A stretch of DNA of 64,000 nt from Lates calcarifer (lineage: Eukaryota; Chordata; Actinopteri; Centropomidae). Where the stretch lies: the NCBI RefSeq assembly GCF_001640805.2, contig NC_066838.1:745530-809529 (forward strand), given 5' to 3'. Numbering within the stretch: position 1 is the first letter of the stretch; every line of letters starts with the position of its first letter. The position numbers and the translations under genes are program-made. Positions 36,310 to 50,189 of this stretch are shown piece by piece. The notes below the pieces were generated by a model, which did no database searches, had not been told where the DNA came from, and was given only the letters and a program-made list of their open reading frames with translations.

Positions 36310-38004
36310 ATGTCACATGTAGAGGCACTCCTCTTCCTTCCAAAAAGAGAAAAAACAGGCTCTGGTGATGGATTGTTATGTGGTGAGTTCACTGGGCTTC
36401 TATGGCCTGCTCATACACACAGGGCCTATTGAATTGTTTCCATGTTTTAGCTCTTTTCCCACTCCCTACCTGTGATTTGTGGTAATAGTGGAAATATGGT
36501 GAGGTGTTCAGCACAAGGTTGCATAAGAAACTGGCTGCTTCTGGGCAGCACTGCATCACAAGCAAACTGGAAAAAGCTAGCTCTGTTAGATCAATGTGGA
36601 AAAGTTCCACAGAATGGTAAATATATAAACCACAGTTCCCCAGGATCCCCCAAGGTGAGCAGAGTCCTGCAGCTGAACAGAGCTGTTTAAAACAACAGAT
36701 GGTCCATCATACACACATTCCCATGGTTATTTTGGTGTATTGTTTCCACACAGGAACACTGTTTCAGCTTAGTGTGTGTGCTGATTCAATCCAGTAAGTG
36801 ACTGTGTGGAGGTTTGACTGCTCTAACAATGTTCCTCAAGATATTTAAACCATTATTATATGATTTATGGTGTTCTAAACTTTTGAAATGCTTATTAATT
36901 ATCAATTTTGTCTAATGCATTTAGCAGCATGGATAGTACACAAAAACCCTTTTTAACCCTTTGCTCTGCAATGGCCCTTTTGCACATGATTTATACTGTA
37001 TTATTCTGTGTTGAGTGCTGCTACAGTGGCCAGCTTTTTGAGTCACAGCCCATAGTGGCCCAAGGTTGGCAGTGTCACCTGGTCCAACTGACATCTCAGC
37101 ACTGACTGTCCAGATTGTGTTGAAATTTGAATTACATTCTACTCAGAGATGAATCCTGTGGTGAACCTCTTACTGTTCTTCTAGCACCACCATCAGACCA
37201 TTTCAACTTGTACAAAAGAAATATTGAAATCTAAATGACTGGACTTCCCTTTTGCACTCTGAGGAGCTGAGCCTTCCACCGATTATTATAACATTAAATC
37301 TCCTGAGCAGGTAATAAAACTCCTTTTACATCACTGTTCAACAACATAATCCATCTTCTCCTGTACAAGACATTATCTGTCTTGTTGAAACCTATTCCCC
37401 TGTCTCAATGTCTCCAAAAATAAAAATAAATACATATTTTACATATTCCCATACCACATCAGATTATGGGGCCCCTGACCACTACCTTACCCATTCTTGT
37501 GTACAATGCTAAACATATTACTACACAAGCATTCAGAAAATATTCATAATAACAAAGCAGAAGCAAATTTATTGAAAAAGAAAATTTATTTTACTTTTCA
37601 TGTGATAGGATGACCAGTTGTACGTCTTTTTTTTTTTTTAGCATAATCCTAGCCTTTGTCTTGTTTAACCCCCCCACCACACCCTGCACCCCTTCCTTCT
37701 CATATGCAGTCGCACATGCAAAAGTATACACACAGTTTGATTGTATTGAAACTCTTGGGTAGATGTTGAAAGTTCACTGAAATTTTCAGTCTGATAAATG
37801 TCTAGCATATTTAGGAAAACGTCACCATGCTTGTATAACTGTGTTGACAAGCAGCCACAACATCAATCAGGTCACATGTCAAGTGTGTTGGCATCAGTGA
37901 GACAGTCTCCACTGACTCTGATGAGTGGATGTATAAATAGTTAGTGTGCTCAGAGGATTAGTGAGAGAGCAAGAGCCTCTCACCTGGACCAACACGAGGG
38001 AGTC

Positions 38005-38037
<33 letters not shown>

Positions 38038-38510
38038 AAACCTTGTACACCTGTTTTTATGGGGATATAATGCATTCCATTGCCCCTTCTCTCACAACCA
38101 TCACAGCTGAATGCCTAACCCTAACCCTTTCTCAAACACCAAATCTTAATCTTAAATTTTTTTTATGACTTGTAAGGTCAGCATTTTGGTCCCCATGAAG
38201 CTGCTGGGTCCCACAGGTATAGAGGGCTCCCAGTTTTCAGAACTCGCAAATTTAGTAAAATATAGCCAAACACACACACACTGTTGTAGAAAGTTTGTGT
38301 AGTGATGCTGAATTTCATCCAGTTGTCTCTGGTCACAGCTATGTGTAAATATAACACTGCAGTGAATAGTTAATACCAAACTGTGAAATTACCGAGGAAT
38401 GTTATCGTGGTCTCTGGTGTGATCCCAATATGTCGGTTCTTTAAAATCATACAAACCAAAAATCTATGACAGACTCAATTTGGAATTCCTACTCAAGCCA
38501 CAACTTTAAA
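36310..38510. other. Intergenic between slc38a5 and slc2a1, left part
   Basis: No gene seen. It includes a short T run at 37628 and a CA run at 38010-38035. CCTAACCCTAACCC near 38113 is too short to mean a telomere. Confidence 0.5.
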
Positions 38511-38519
38511 CAATGGTAA

Positions 38520-38782
38520 TGGTGCGCTCATATAGCACTTTTCTGGTCATAACAACCGCTGAAAACACTTTTCACCACTTTTGCAGTCACCCATTCACAC
38601 ACATTCATACATTACTTGTTCTTCCATAAAGCACTCTAACACACAGATTGACACACTGACGACACACTGGGGGCAATGTGGGGTTCAGTATCTTGCCCAC
38701 TTTGGCATGTGGACTGAAGGAAGTGGGGATCGAACCACTGCCCTTACTGGGTGACCCACTCGACACAGCCACAGCTGCCCTA
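38520..38782 (-). repeat. tRNA-like SINE, copy 3 (reverse)
   Basis: The minus strand gives GGGCAGCTGTGGCTG, B-box-like AGTGGTTCGATCCCC, GGGCAAGATACTGAACCCC and the end with AGTGCTATATGAGCGC. It is the best preserved B-box of the three copies. Confidence 0.75.
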
Positions 38783-38799
38783 ATATCAGCTAATGAACA

Positions 38800-40380
38800 A
38801 CAATGAAATTAACAACTATGAATTCATTTTCCTCGAAGAAATAAAGAACATAATAAAATATTCTACTCTGCTTTAGTAGAATTTAAGGTTGACTGTAGAC
38901 CATGTGAATTCAACAACACTGAACTACATGGATTGAACTATAACAGACATTGTATCCTTATCCCTAGTAGCAGGGTTTTTTCTCTTTGTTTTGTTTGTTA
39001 GTTTGTTTTTTGGTATCAGAACACTCACAAAATTGTTTTACCCACTCAGATGACTGTGTAAGAAGGGGTCGTTCATGCTGACAAACTCATAGAGAATTAT
39101 CATGGACTCAGTGGTAGGTGTTCCTCTCAGCTCTACGGAACCTTTAACCAGTGAACTCACCTCTCATCAGCCTGGTTTCCTGCAGCCAGCTGTTTTCAGT
39201 GAAAGACTTCTAAAAACTAGCACTTTATTTATTCTATTCTATTTATTTTGTCCATGCTTGAGAGTGTTTTTCTTTTACTTGAAATCAACAGCACTACAAT
39301 GCCATCCCCATGAAGACAGGCTTATTATATATCCTCTCAGTCTTTATGGGTAATGTATGTACAAGTTACATGCACACTGTAGCACACATAAGTTATTAAC
39401 ATAACATATTTACATTTTGCTCAAAGTGCAATGACCCATCTGGTAGGCTTATATACAGAGGTGCACTGCATTCACACACACACACACATACAAAAGATGT
39501 GAATCTCTTAATTATCAGATAAAGTTAAGGTGGCTGTCAGTTATCACTGTTTGAGTAGGCAGATGCATTCTGACTGTGCCTGACTTGATTAGCTTTCATT
39601 TCCTCCTTGGTTTGGACAGTGGGAGATATTACTGTCACTGAGTAATGTGGATGGCATTATTATTAACCTGTGTCTACCCTGCACATCTATATTAAATATA
39701 CATAATATAATGAAACTGAGCTGTTGACATGGATTCAGTGAGTTGTTCTGAGGGCTACAGCCATTAACACTCTTGCTATGTACCACTGAATATACTGACA
39801 CTTATCACTGAATGTCTTTGATACTGAAGAAATCTTAAAAACCTGATGATTTTCTGTCAGGTTCTGAAGTGTACAGTATAAACAATAGAAACGGAAAGGC
39901 TTCCTTCATTATTAACTGGGTCATTGGCCATGTCTATCCTGAGGCTTTGTGTTAAAATCTCAAATTTAGAATGACATTATTTGAGTTTTTACTGTGCTCA
40001 CATGCTACGTATTACTATCAATAGAGTTGCATTTAATCAAAATCACTACAAACCAACTGACACAGAGAAAACCTGGGGTCAGGTGCTTCTATATTATGAT
40101 GCTTCCATGAATTTTAGGCTACTATCTGCTATGAGCACTTGAATGTGTATGATGGGCACATATACTCCAAGTATTTGCCTGGAGTCCTCTGACAGGTGAA
40201 TCTTGCCATAGTCATGGCTGAATTAACCATTGCAATGTATTCGTTTTTTATTCTTGTTTAAACCGTATAAATAGATATATGTGATCCATAGCTAACACTA
40301 ACGCCAGGATTATTCATCTGTTAATGTATTAATGCATTACCACTGATAATACATGTGACTCGCTTGCTGTGTTTTGTCCT
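38800..40380. other. Intergenic upstream of slc2a1
   Basis: AT-rich; a short CA run at 39474-39490. No exon or repeat family supported. Confidence 0.45.
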
Positions 40381-40655
40381 CAGCCAATCAGCGCAGTGAG
40401 TCTTCTACTCCTCCAGAGGCACGGTAGCCCATCAAGATCCACTTAGTGCTGACGTCACTAAGCTGCTTACCGCAGCAGGTGAATGGAGGGAGAAACTAAG
40501 AAAGATTCCTTTACATTGATGTTGGACTAACTGACACTACAGACAGCATCATGACGACATGCTTCTCTAGCAAACAGACATACTGACCTGTCGGATTACG
40601 TTTTTCATAGTCTGCAAGTGAAGTCTGGAGTTTGTGAGTGGTGTAAGCAGCCTTC
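40380..40655 (+). promoter_or_regulatory. slc2a1 promoter and leader
   Basis: A CCAAT box lies at 40384-40388 and a perfect palindromic CRE, TGACGTCA, at 40450-40457. The initiator ATG follows about 200 bp later, at 40656. In the presumed leader two short upstream frames occur: ATG TTG GAC TAA (40519-40530) and an 11-codon frame at 40551-40586. The transcription start is not visible. Confidence 0.55.
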
Positions 40656-43600
40656 ATGGAGCTCCTCGGCCAGGTAACGGCTGTGTGATCAACACCTCAC
40701 ATTATAAACTGAAAGGAGGTGCATTATGGCTACTATTCGTACCTTTTTCCCCATGTGATTATACTCTCTCCGTAGACAGAGGTCAAATTTGTGCTAAAAT
40801 GCACCAGAATGGCATCTTCATTGTGTACCTACTCATTGCATTCATTATTATCAATGCTTTGCAGAATTTTTGCTTGTGCTTGAGCTAATTTTATACTTTT
40901 ATACTATGTTTTATGTACAGTTGTGTCATTTAATCTTTAACACTACATTATAATTTATTATTTTATTTTGTTCATTCTGAGGGTAAAGAGAGGTTAATTC
41001 TTTTCAAAGCTTCCTGCCACAGCATATCCTCACTAACACATAACATAGGAAACATTACCACACATACTCAACAAACATATTTCCATTCTTTTGTTATAAG
41101 CTTACAGATGCCTAAGTATGCACTGAGTAAGTGTATTTTATGGGAAAGACAAACAAAACTAATAGTAAGAGTAAATGTTAGATCAGTCTCGGTTTCATCA
41201 GTTACTTGTTATAAAAATGACTCATCAGGAGCAAAGTACTGTGATAATGTCAGCCCTACTTTTGACTGCTTTTTAGAGATAAATGTTGAGAACAGTCAGA
41301 TCCTGGCCTAAAGACCTGAAACCTGTCCCATACATCCCATGACACCAAATTGTAGTAATGTAAGCCCACTGCAGCCTCAGGTTTACACTCTACCATCCAG
41401 AGCTTAAAGTAAATGATAAGAAATTGTGACACAGTGAGGTGATTTGCTCTCATGTTGCTGTGTTTGTTAGTATCTGAAGAAACCACTTACTTAAAGAGGT
41501 GTGACACAATTCACAGACTGCTATATTTTGACCAATCTAATCTTATTTGTCCCTGCTGTCATTAATAAACATACACAGAGCAATGTGACAAGCCTGGTAA
41601 ATAACTGTTGGATATCTGTTATTCTACAGTACGTTAAACATTCAACAGAAGACCTTTGTAACATAGATGGGTAAGTTATCTTGTTAAATGCAGAGCTTGA
41701 TCTGTGTTTCTCTGTTATATCAACAGGTGACACCCCAGCTGATGTTGGCTGTAGGGACAGCTGTGATTGGCTCTCTCCAGTTTGGCTACAACACAGGTGT
41801 TATCAATGCTCCTCAGCATGTGAGTATTTAGTTGTGTGGGCATACTGATGTCAGAGGTTCTTCAACAGCAAGAACAAAGGTTGTTTTCTAATTGATCAAT
41901 AAATTAGGAAATAAATTACGATTATTAATAATGATAGTGTACATAAAAGCCACTATATTATAGTGCACTAACCCAATAATCACATAGAAAGACCTCATAC
42001 TTCTCAATAACTATTAACATGTTATTTAAAATGACCTATATTTATCCTCTCAGGCTAAATATGGGGCGAAAAAATTAGAGTTTCTCCCATCTGGATTTTG
42101 TCAGTTCAGCAGTCAGAGGACCATGTGCACATGTGTAGGCTCTGGGTTTACAAATCTGTGTTTTCAAATCATGCCCTCAGACTGTACCCTTGAACTCAAA
42201 TGACTTGGTTTGCCAGTGAAAAGCGCAGTTAATACAACATTACACAATGAAAGGTAGGAAACATCTACTACACAAGATAATATAGCAAGCAGTTGAGTTC
42301 TGCCTTTCTTAAGGTCCTGGCATGTGCACACTGTAAATTGCCTGGGTGCTGCACTGTCCTCGTGGTGTCGCTCTGCCTTTTTCTTCAGGTCAGGTAACAT
42401 GTAGAAGTGATGTTTGAAGCTTTCTCAAGAATTGCTTACCCCAAAAAAACACAGTGCACTTCCCTGGGTCCTCAGCAATACACCTGCAAAGTTTGAGGTC
42501 GATTGGTTGAATGGTTGTTGATTGTTATTTATGGTTAAACACATTAATGGGAGTAGGAGTGGGGATGTCAGTGGTTTGAGAAGAGCTGTTTGTGTGTCTA
42601 CCAAAGTCACTAAGGCCCTGTTCATCTGTTCATACTTGGCATTAACATGCATCTTGGGTCATCCAATCACAAGTGGACAGTTGTAAGTCTTCTGTGTAAG
42701 TGGAGGTTTGTACTCATTCGTACTAATTCAGTTGATTTTAAAATCATGTAAACTGGTTCTTTCTGTGTCTGTCAAGCCCACAGAGATAGATACTTCAGGA
42801 ATGTGTCAAACATCTTTGCCTGGAACACAGAGGAAAGGATATAGACCCAGTCTAAACACACCCCATATCTAACCCACATCTATAAGGATGTGTGTCTGGA
42901 GGTGAAACTGGGGATGTCACAGATTCTAAGGTGCTCACCTAGACCTTCTATTAACCTACAGTCTGTATCTGGATAGCTTACTTAGAAAAGGAATGAGATC
43001 ATGAGTCTACAGTCATGCCAGCAGCTTTGTGACTGACTGCACTGTGACACAGATGCTTTGAGCTAAATACATCAGCGTGAAAACATGCTCACAATGACAA
43101 TGTTCACATGCTACTGGTTAGCAGATATAATGTTTACCATCTTAGTTTGGCAGGTTAGTGATAGTAATGACAATATGATAGCACTCACTCAGTATAACTA
43201 TAACCAAAGAGCTGGACAGTTACTTTGACCTGCTGGTAAAATCAGTAGGGTTCATCCTCTGGGGACCATGGATGTCTGTGGCAAATTTCATCCAATAGTT
43301 AACTTGATGGTCAACTTGATGGGACCAGGGACTGGAATGTTTAGAAATAGACATTGAGCCTACTGTATGTTATTTTGTGTTTTAGATTATAGAGAGCTTC
43401 TACAATGAGACGTGGAGCAGCAGGTTTTCAGAGCCCATCTCCCAGACCACTTTAACAGCTCTGTGGTCTCTCTCTGTGGCCATCTTCTCTGTGGGGGGAA
43501 TGTTTGGCTCCTTCTCTGTCAGTCTCTTCGTCAACCGCTTTGGCAGGTATGACTCTCTCTATCACCAACAACATTATTAATCACACCATCTCTAAAACTG

Positions 43601-46600
43601 ACCGCTAATGAATCCTCTCTGTAGGAGGAACTCCATGCTCATGGCCAATGTGCTCGCCTTTATTGCTGCTGCATTCATGGGCTTCTCCAAGCTGGCTGCT
43701 TCCTTTGAGATGCTCATTGTGGGCCGTTTCATAGTGGGTCTCTACTCTGGGCTTTGCACTGGCTTTGTGCCCATGTATGTTGAAGAAATCTCACCAACAT
43801 CTCTCCGCGGAGCATTAGGCACTCTGCATCAGCTTGGTGTAGTGATCGGCATTCTCATGGCACAGGTGAGATCCTTGAACCATGATCACCCTTTTTGTTT
43901 CTAATTTGTCAGCAGCTTTAGTATAAGAAAATAAATTTCCATATAGTGTGAGAGTATCACCATTTAAAGCTTCACACTGAGTGAAGTACTGAAACCCACA
44001 ATGTCAGATTTTAATGTTTTTTTTCATAATTTCAAATCAAAATGTTCAAGGTATCATTGCTGATATTCAAACAAACAGCCAAGTCTTAAGTAACAGCCAG
44101 CAGGAGAGATGAGTGAAGGGGAAAAAATACTGTAAATTATCTGTACTACAGTAGCTCATGGTGAGTTGATGTACACTTCCACTGCGTGTATTTCATCAGA
44201 ACAACAACAGACTCATGTCATACTCATCTCAACACTAATGCTGTGTTCATTCACTTATTAATTCCAATCATTACTGCTCTGCAGATTTTTTGACTGTTGT
44301 TAGGCTGCATCAGTGAAAATCAGCACTTCCTCACTTGAAAAGTCTGCCAAGCACAATCCCTCCCTTTCCAGTCAACAGAGTGTTGAAGTGTTACTATTAG
44401 TCCTGTTGAAATGTGCATTACACTGAATTTATCAACCAGTAAAATGTAGGATGTTTTGAAATTGCCTGTCTCTCTCATTCAAGTATGTTAGAGACATGAA
44501 GACCTAATTCTCTGCTGCTCATGTAAATAAAGGCCCCAAAATTAAAACTGACATACAGCAGTTGGTATCTTGGGAAGCTTAAGGATGTTGACTGGAATTG
44601 ACTACAACTTTGTTTACATGCACACAGTAATCCAGTCATAATGTGATTAAGGTATTAATGAGACTAAGTCAGAGCCACTATAGTGTCATCATGTTAATGT
44701 GATGATGCTAAAGAATACTTTAATCCAACTATCTGAATTTTTGTCTGATTTTGCAGCACACATACAGCAGTCCAACAGCCTGATTACATGTATTGTGTTT
44801 ATAATATTTGCTTCATTCTATGGTAAGAAAAGATAAATGAATATGCCTCATAATATTTATATATAATATATAAAATCTATTGTGTTCATTTCTGTGCTTC
44901 ACTCTATATCTATTGTTTAGGCAACAAACAAATGTCCTGTGCATCAAGTAGGTTTCTAAAAGCAACCCAAGCACAAAACATCTTAATTGGACTTAGGCCT
45001 CAGCCTGATTAATGACCATAATTAGATTATGGTGTCCATATGAATTTATCAAGTTCTGTGGGTCAGAACAATTGATGACCGCACAACATAGCTAGTGTTT
45101 GTAATGATGTATCTGGCAGGGATGAAGATATTAAAATGTTAACAATGACCTGTTGTGTTTACATTAGTTTGTCTGATAGTTGAACTTAAGGTGTTTAGCC
45201 AGAACATGGTAACAGCCATCGTCTTCACCCTGTTCAGCCTTTTTCCTAATTTCTGTATGTGAATTTGCAGTTTTACATGATATTTTAGGAAAATCACATC
45301 AGTTTTTAGGGTAACAGCTTTGTAACGACAGGGCCAGTGGAAGGCTTTTTAAGGCCCTGAGACCACCCCAACTACCCTGCCCTCAGTGTGTGTCTGCACA
45401 CAAATCAACAGGTAGCGAACAAGACTTAAAGAAATCCCAGAACCTAGAGAAAAGTTTATGTTCTTTATTGTTGCCTGCAGCTCTTCAAATTACAACTTGT
45501 GAAACTGAAATAAATGAAAATATCATGTCACACACATGTTATAAAATCCCTGTATGTCAGTATAACAAAGAAAAGATTCAATGACAAATACAGCCTGCTA
45601 ATTCTACAGGTTCGTCCTTTAACTTACAAATTCTCTATAAAATTAACTTAACCATAAAACGCATTAGATTCAGATTCAGATTAGCATGACTCAGCAATAT
45701 AAAGAAGCTAACAAGTGACTAACAGCAGTGAGCAGCAGATTAAACTGAAAATTTAGCTGAGCGTAACACAGAGTTTAAAATTTATAAACACAATGTTGCA
45801 AAATATGACTCTTACATGAGCAAATAATATTCACAATCAATAAACTCCTAAGGATGGACACAGCTTCAAAAATCCAGGCAGAAAAACTCAAGCAGACCTC
45901 ATGAGAAAACTAACTCTGCCTGAGGAGGAAAAAACTGGCTGACCGAGCAGCATCACATGACAAAATTAACCAATAGCCTTGTACCTAGAAAAAGCAAGAG
46001 AAAATAAATACACCACTCAAAATGCCCACCAGAGGGAGAAACAATAATTTGTATGGAACATGACACTAACCCTCACATTGTTTATTAAGTGTATGCACTG
46101 ATATAAACCTGGACATGACTCAAATCATACATTTACAATCGTTCAAAGACTGTTCTCTGCTGGTGGAGTTTACAGTGGCAAAGTGTTGGTTGTACTATCT
46201 GCTGAGGAAGTCACTGGTGTTGTTATTAGCAGTTAGTAGTTGTGTGCCAGTGAGAGCTGTGCAGCAGCATCAGTGCTCAACAAACAGCACACCCTGACAC
46301 AGTTTTCATAATCACTGCAGACTTCAATCATGCAAATTTAAAGACTGTATTGCTGAAATTCCACCAACATGTCAACTTTGGTTGAGGAGAGAATACACTG
46401 GACCTTTCTTTACAGCCAAGCTTTTGTGGCTACTGTAAGAGTGCTCACTATTACCCTTAAGGCTGTGTTCAAAATGATTGGATGTCAAACAGATGTGTGG
46501 AAATGACAATAAACCCAAACCTGAATTTGCTCTTAAAGAATGTCCCTGTTTGGTTATGACTTGTAACAAATGTACAGTGCTGTAAATAGTATGTGTAAAC

Positions 46601-47494
46601 AGAGTGTGTGATTCTGTGTGTGTTGTATAGATCTTTGGGATTGAATCCATCATGGGGAATGCCTCCCTGTGGCCCCTCCTGTTGGGTTTTACTCTGCTGC
46701 CAGCAGTGCTGCAGTGTGTCCTGCTGCCACTCTGTCCCGAGAGCCCCCGATACCTCCTCATCAACTGCAATGAGGAGAGCAAAGCCCACAGCAGTGAGAT
46801 AAACACACACACACACACACAAGTTGCTATTGTGAACTAAACTGGTACCAATGGCTGCCAGAAAGGTTGATCTTGATTAATGCCTCTTCATTTGACCACA
46901 CATCTGACTGTTGTCTTCCAGTCTTGATTAAACTGCGGGGCACTGATGAGGTGAGTGAGGACATGCAGGAGATGAGGGAGGAGAGTCAGCAGATGAAGAG
47001 GGAGAAGACGGTGACCATCCCTGAGTTGTTCCGCTCCCCCATCTACCGCCAGCCCATTTTTGTAGCCATCATGCTACAGCTCTCACAGCAGTTATCTGGA
47101 ATCAATGCTGTAAGTCAAATAGCCATTGGTAAACGTTAAGGAACTTATTGTGAAGAGAATAGCGACAGAAGAACATAGCATAACATGGAAAAAAGTAAAG
47201 TGATACCAATAATACAGCAGTAGTAATGATAGTAGTGATAATTAAAGTATTAATGGTAAAAGTAGCAATAATACTAGAAGTGGTACTAGTCATTTCTAAT
47301 TCTAGCAGCAGGTGTTGAGTGGAGTTGTAGGAGCAGCAGGAGACTTGTCATCACAGATCAGACTCTACAGCTCCAGAGGCAGAAATACCTGCAGAAAGAG
47401 ACAGAAGAGGAGAGAGAGACGGAAGAGCACAATACTACAGGAAAGAGGAGATACTGAGTTAGTAACATGTAATATGGGATATGAATCCATACTG

Positions 47495-47542
<48 letters not shown>

Positions 47543-49577
47543 CTCAGTGCATCATGGGAGATCTCCTGGCAGTCTAGGCCTATAGCAGCATAACTAAGGG
47601 ATGGTTCAAGCCTGAGCCAACCCTAACTATAAGCTTTATCAAAGAGGAAAGTTTTAAGCCGACTCTTAAAGGTACAGAGGGTGTCTGCCTCCTGGACCCA
47701 AACTGGGAGAAGGTTCCACAGTAGAGGAGCCTGATAACTGAAGGCTCTGCCTCCCATTCTACTCCTGGAAACTCTGGGAACCACCAGTAAACCAGCATTC
47801 TGGGAGCGCAGAGTCCTAGTGAGATTGTAAGGGACTATGAGATCTTTAAGGTAAGGTGGAGCCTGACCATTAAGGGCTTTGTAAGTGAGGAGGAGGATTT
47901 TGAATTCTATTCTGGATTTGACTGGGAGCCAATGTAGAGAGGCTAACACAGGAGAAATATGGTGTCTCTAGTTCCTGTCAGTAATCATGCTGAAGAATTT
48001 TGGATCAATTATCTTGTCCTCTATTTTTGGAATAATGTGAGAAATGAGTCTGAAGATTTGCTCCTAGCAGGCGTGTTGGTCCGGTGGTGCAGCAGCTCAT
48101 AACAGGTGAAATGGAGCGTACCTTTGTTAAGTGCACAGCTATGGATGGTGTCTGTTGTGATCTAAGGAGGACAAACTGCAATAAATTGATGTAATAATAT
48201 AACACATTAAACGTAGCCAGTCTTTAATGTTTATTCAGGAACCTTGTCATTAAGTCTTCATTAAACAGTAAGATTACAGCATGTCAACTAATCTCCCATT
48301 TTTACTTTTTAATAACAGAATAGGAACCCGTAAGTATCTTGTTATTACCTGATTCATACACTGTAAACTGTGGGCTGTTATTATAAAGGGTTGCCTTTTG
48401 CTTTACTTTACTTGAGGGTAGGCAATGCTCAGATAATCATGGACTAGTGATTATTCTTATTAATCACTAGTAAATAAAGTTTCAAAGTAGGAAGTCAATT
48501 AGTAGTTCTTTTTGTAGTTTCAGTGTGTCAAATTCTTAGGTAGAGTCTTAAGGCTACACAGCAACTCAAACATACTCTAACACAACTTTAACAAATGTAA
48601 AGTAACTGTTTCCTGTGTTATGTCATCCTCTTTAGGTGTTTTACTACTCGACTGGGATCTTTAAGCGAGCTGGTGTTTCCCAGCCTGTCTATGCAACCAT
48701 AGGTACAGGAGTGGTCAACACTGCCTTCACTGTGGTTTCTGTAAGTCACAAAAACACATTTGAAAAAAAAAAATCCCCAGATGTTAACTCCAGGATGTTG
48801 GCAACATTTACCTTCATCTTGTTTCAAGATATTTTCTGTCTTTTTATGCAGTTGTTTGTGGTGGAGCGAATGGGCAGGAGACCACTTCACCTTGTTGGTT
48901 TGATGGGAATGGCAGTTTCAGCAATTTTTCTAACGGTTGCCATGGCGCTGTTGGTAAGTTTTTGAGATCAGTTTTACTTAATTGGTTAGGCTTTTAAAGT
49001 TGAGTGACTGAAAACAACTTGCGGTGTGTTCCTCAGGACCAGATCAGATGGATGTCATATGTCAGCATTGCAGCTATCTTCAGCTTTGTAGCATTTTTTG
49101 AAATTGGTCCTGGCCCCATCCCCTGGTTCATTGTGGCCGAGCTCTTCAGCCAGGGGCCCCGACCTGCTGCCATTGCAGTTGCTGGTTTCTCCAATTGGTC
49201 TGCCAACTTCTTAGTGGGGATGTGCTTCCAGTATGTTGAGGTAAGACCGTTTTAATTTTAAATTATGTTGGCATTATACATTTATTACAGTTTACCTTCA
49301 GTTCATAAATGCCATCAACCTTTGTAACTGTTGACTGTTGCACTGAAATTATGTTTTGCCCTTAATCCAGCAACTCTGTGGTCCATATGTCTTCATCATC
49401 TTCACCGTCCTGCTGCTCGGCTTCTTTGTATTCACCTACTTCAAAGTACCAGAGACCAAGGGCCGCACCTTTGATGAGATTGCAGCGGGCTTCCGCCAGT
49501 CAGCTGGTCAGGGTGCTGACAAGTATTCAGCCCCTGACGAGTTCAACACCCTCAGGGGGGATGACCCTGACCTTTGA
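40656..49577 (+). CDS. slc2a1: Facilitative glucose transporter, GLUT1-like
   Basis: Twelve-helix plasma-membrane hexose uniporter. Ten coding exons: 40656-40673, 41727-41819, 43386-43546, 43625-43865, 46631-46793, 46922-47109, 48636-48740, 48852-48953, 49037-49240, 49371-49577. They join to 493 codons (human GLUT1 492), with exon sizes that I recall as those of the human gene. Landmarks: [12 protein letters not shown] (TM1), glycosylation site NETW at 44, [30 protein letters not shown] (sugar-contact Gln 281/282 and Asn 287), [15 protein letters not shown] (Trp 387), [25 protein letters not shown] favours GLUT1 over GLUT3 or GLUT4. The C-terminus ends DDPDL, unlike the DSQV end of mammalian GLUT1. 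A reversed LINE sits in intron 6. No frame damage. Confidence 0.94.
47155..48010 (-). mobile_element. L2/Maui LINE 3' part, copy c (slc2a1 intron 6)
   Basis: The minus strand encodes the LINE C-terminus in one open frame (47949-47623: [44 protein letters not shown]), then the UTR with a GA run (47497-47540). It ends near 47155. It is 5'-truncated, about 850 bp, antisense to slc2a1. It closely resembles copy a, so it is fairly young. Confidence 0.9.
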
Positions 49578-50038
49578 AAGCTGCTGCACATGCACACACA
49601 TGCACACGAAGCTACCTGTTACACTTGGGGTACGCTGTTAGAACATTATCAATGTCAAATATCCCATAAACGTTGACATGTTGACATGTTGACAAAACAG
49701 AATTCACAACTCCTTGCATAAGCTATAATTAAATAATTTACTCCATCAATTATTTGATTCATACATTATTATATTTTTATTTTCAACTAATTTATGTATT
49801 TGTCTGGTATAAATGGGTTTCATTATGATTGAATCCACAGGTCACAGAGTGTCATGACTCAAGACGTCATGCAGTATATATATTGTAGCCTGTGAACACT
49901 TACTGTAAAATTAATGAACCTACTGAAGTCAGCATTCCTCTTACTATATCCACAGTTGTATTTCCATATGCAGTGTACTCTTGTATTTAATATCCCATTC
50001 ATACAAGTGTACACTCATGAAGAATATTTTTAAGTAAG

Positions 50039-50044
50039 AATAAA
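50039..50044 (+). terminator. Poly-A signal of slc2a1
   Basis: AATAAA about 460 bp after the stop codon, just before LINE sequence begins. Short TGACATGTTGACATGTTGAC repeats occur at about 49674-49693 in the 3' UTR. Confidence 0.5.
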
Positions 50045-50189
50045 TACTGAAATACTTAAATTTGTGTATATTCTGTTTTTCTGAGCTGTATTCAGAAGCT
50101 TTGCCATTTCCAGTGAAACTGTTCATACAGATCAGAAAGATTTCTTAATCCACAAGAAGATTTATACATTTACATGAAATGCAAAAGTT

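Noticed and set aside
46372..46822. Long minus-strand open frames of 148 and 117 codons
   Set aside because: Shadows of slc2a1 exon 5 and a CA run; the plus strand gives the conserved protein.
40656..49577. GLUT4 or GLUT3 identity for the glucose transporter
   Set aside because: Loop and tail residues fit GLUT1 best; no GLUT4 FQQI or C-terminal LL motif was seen.
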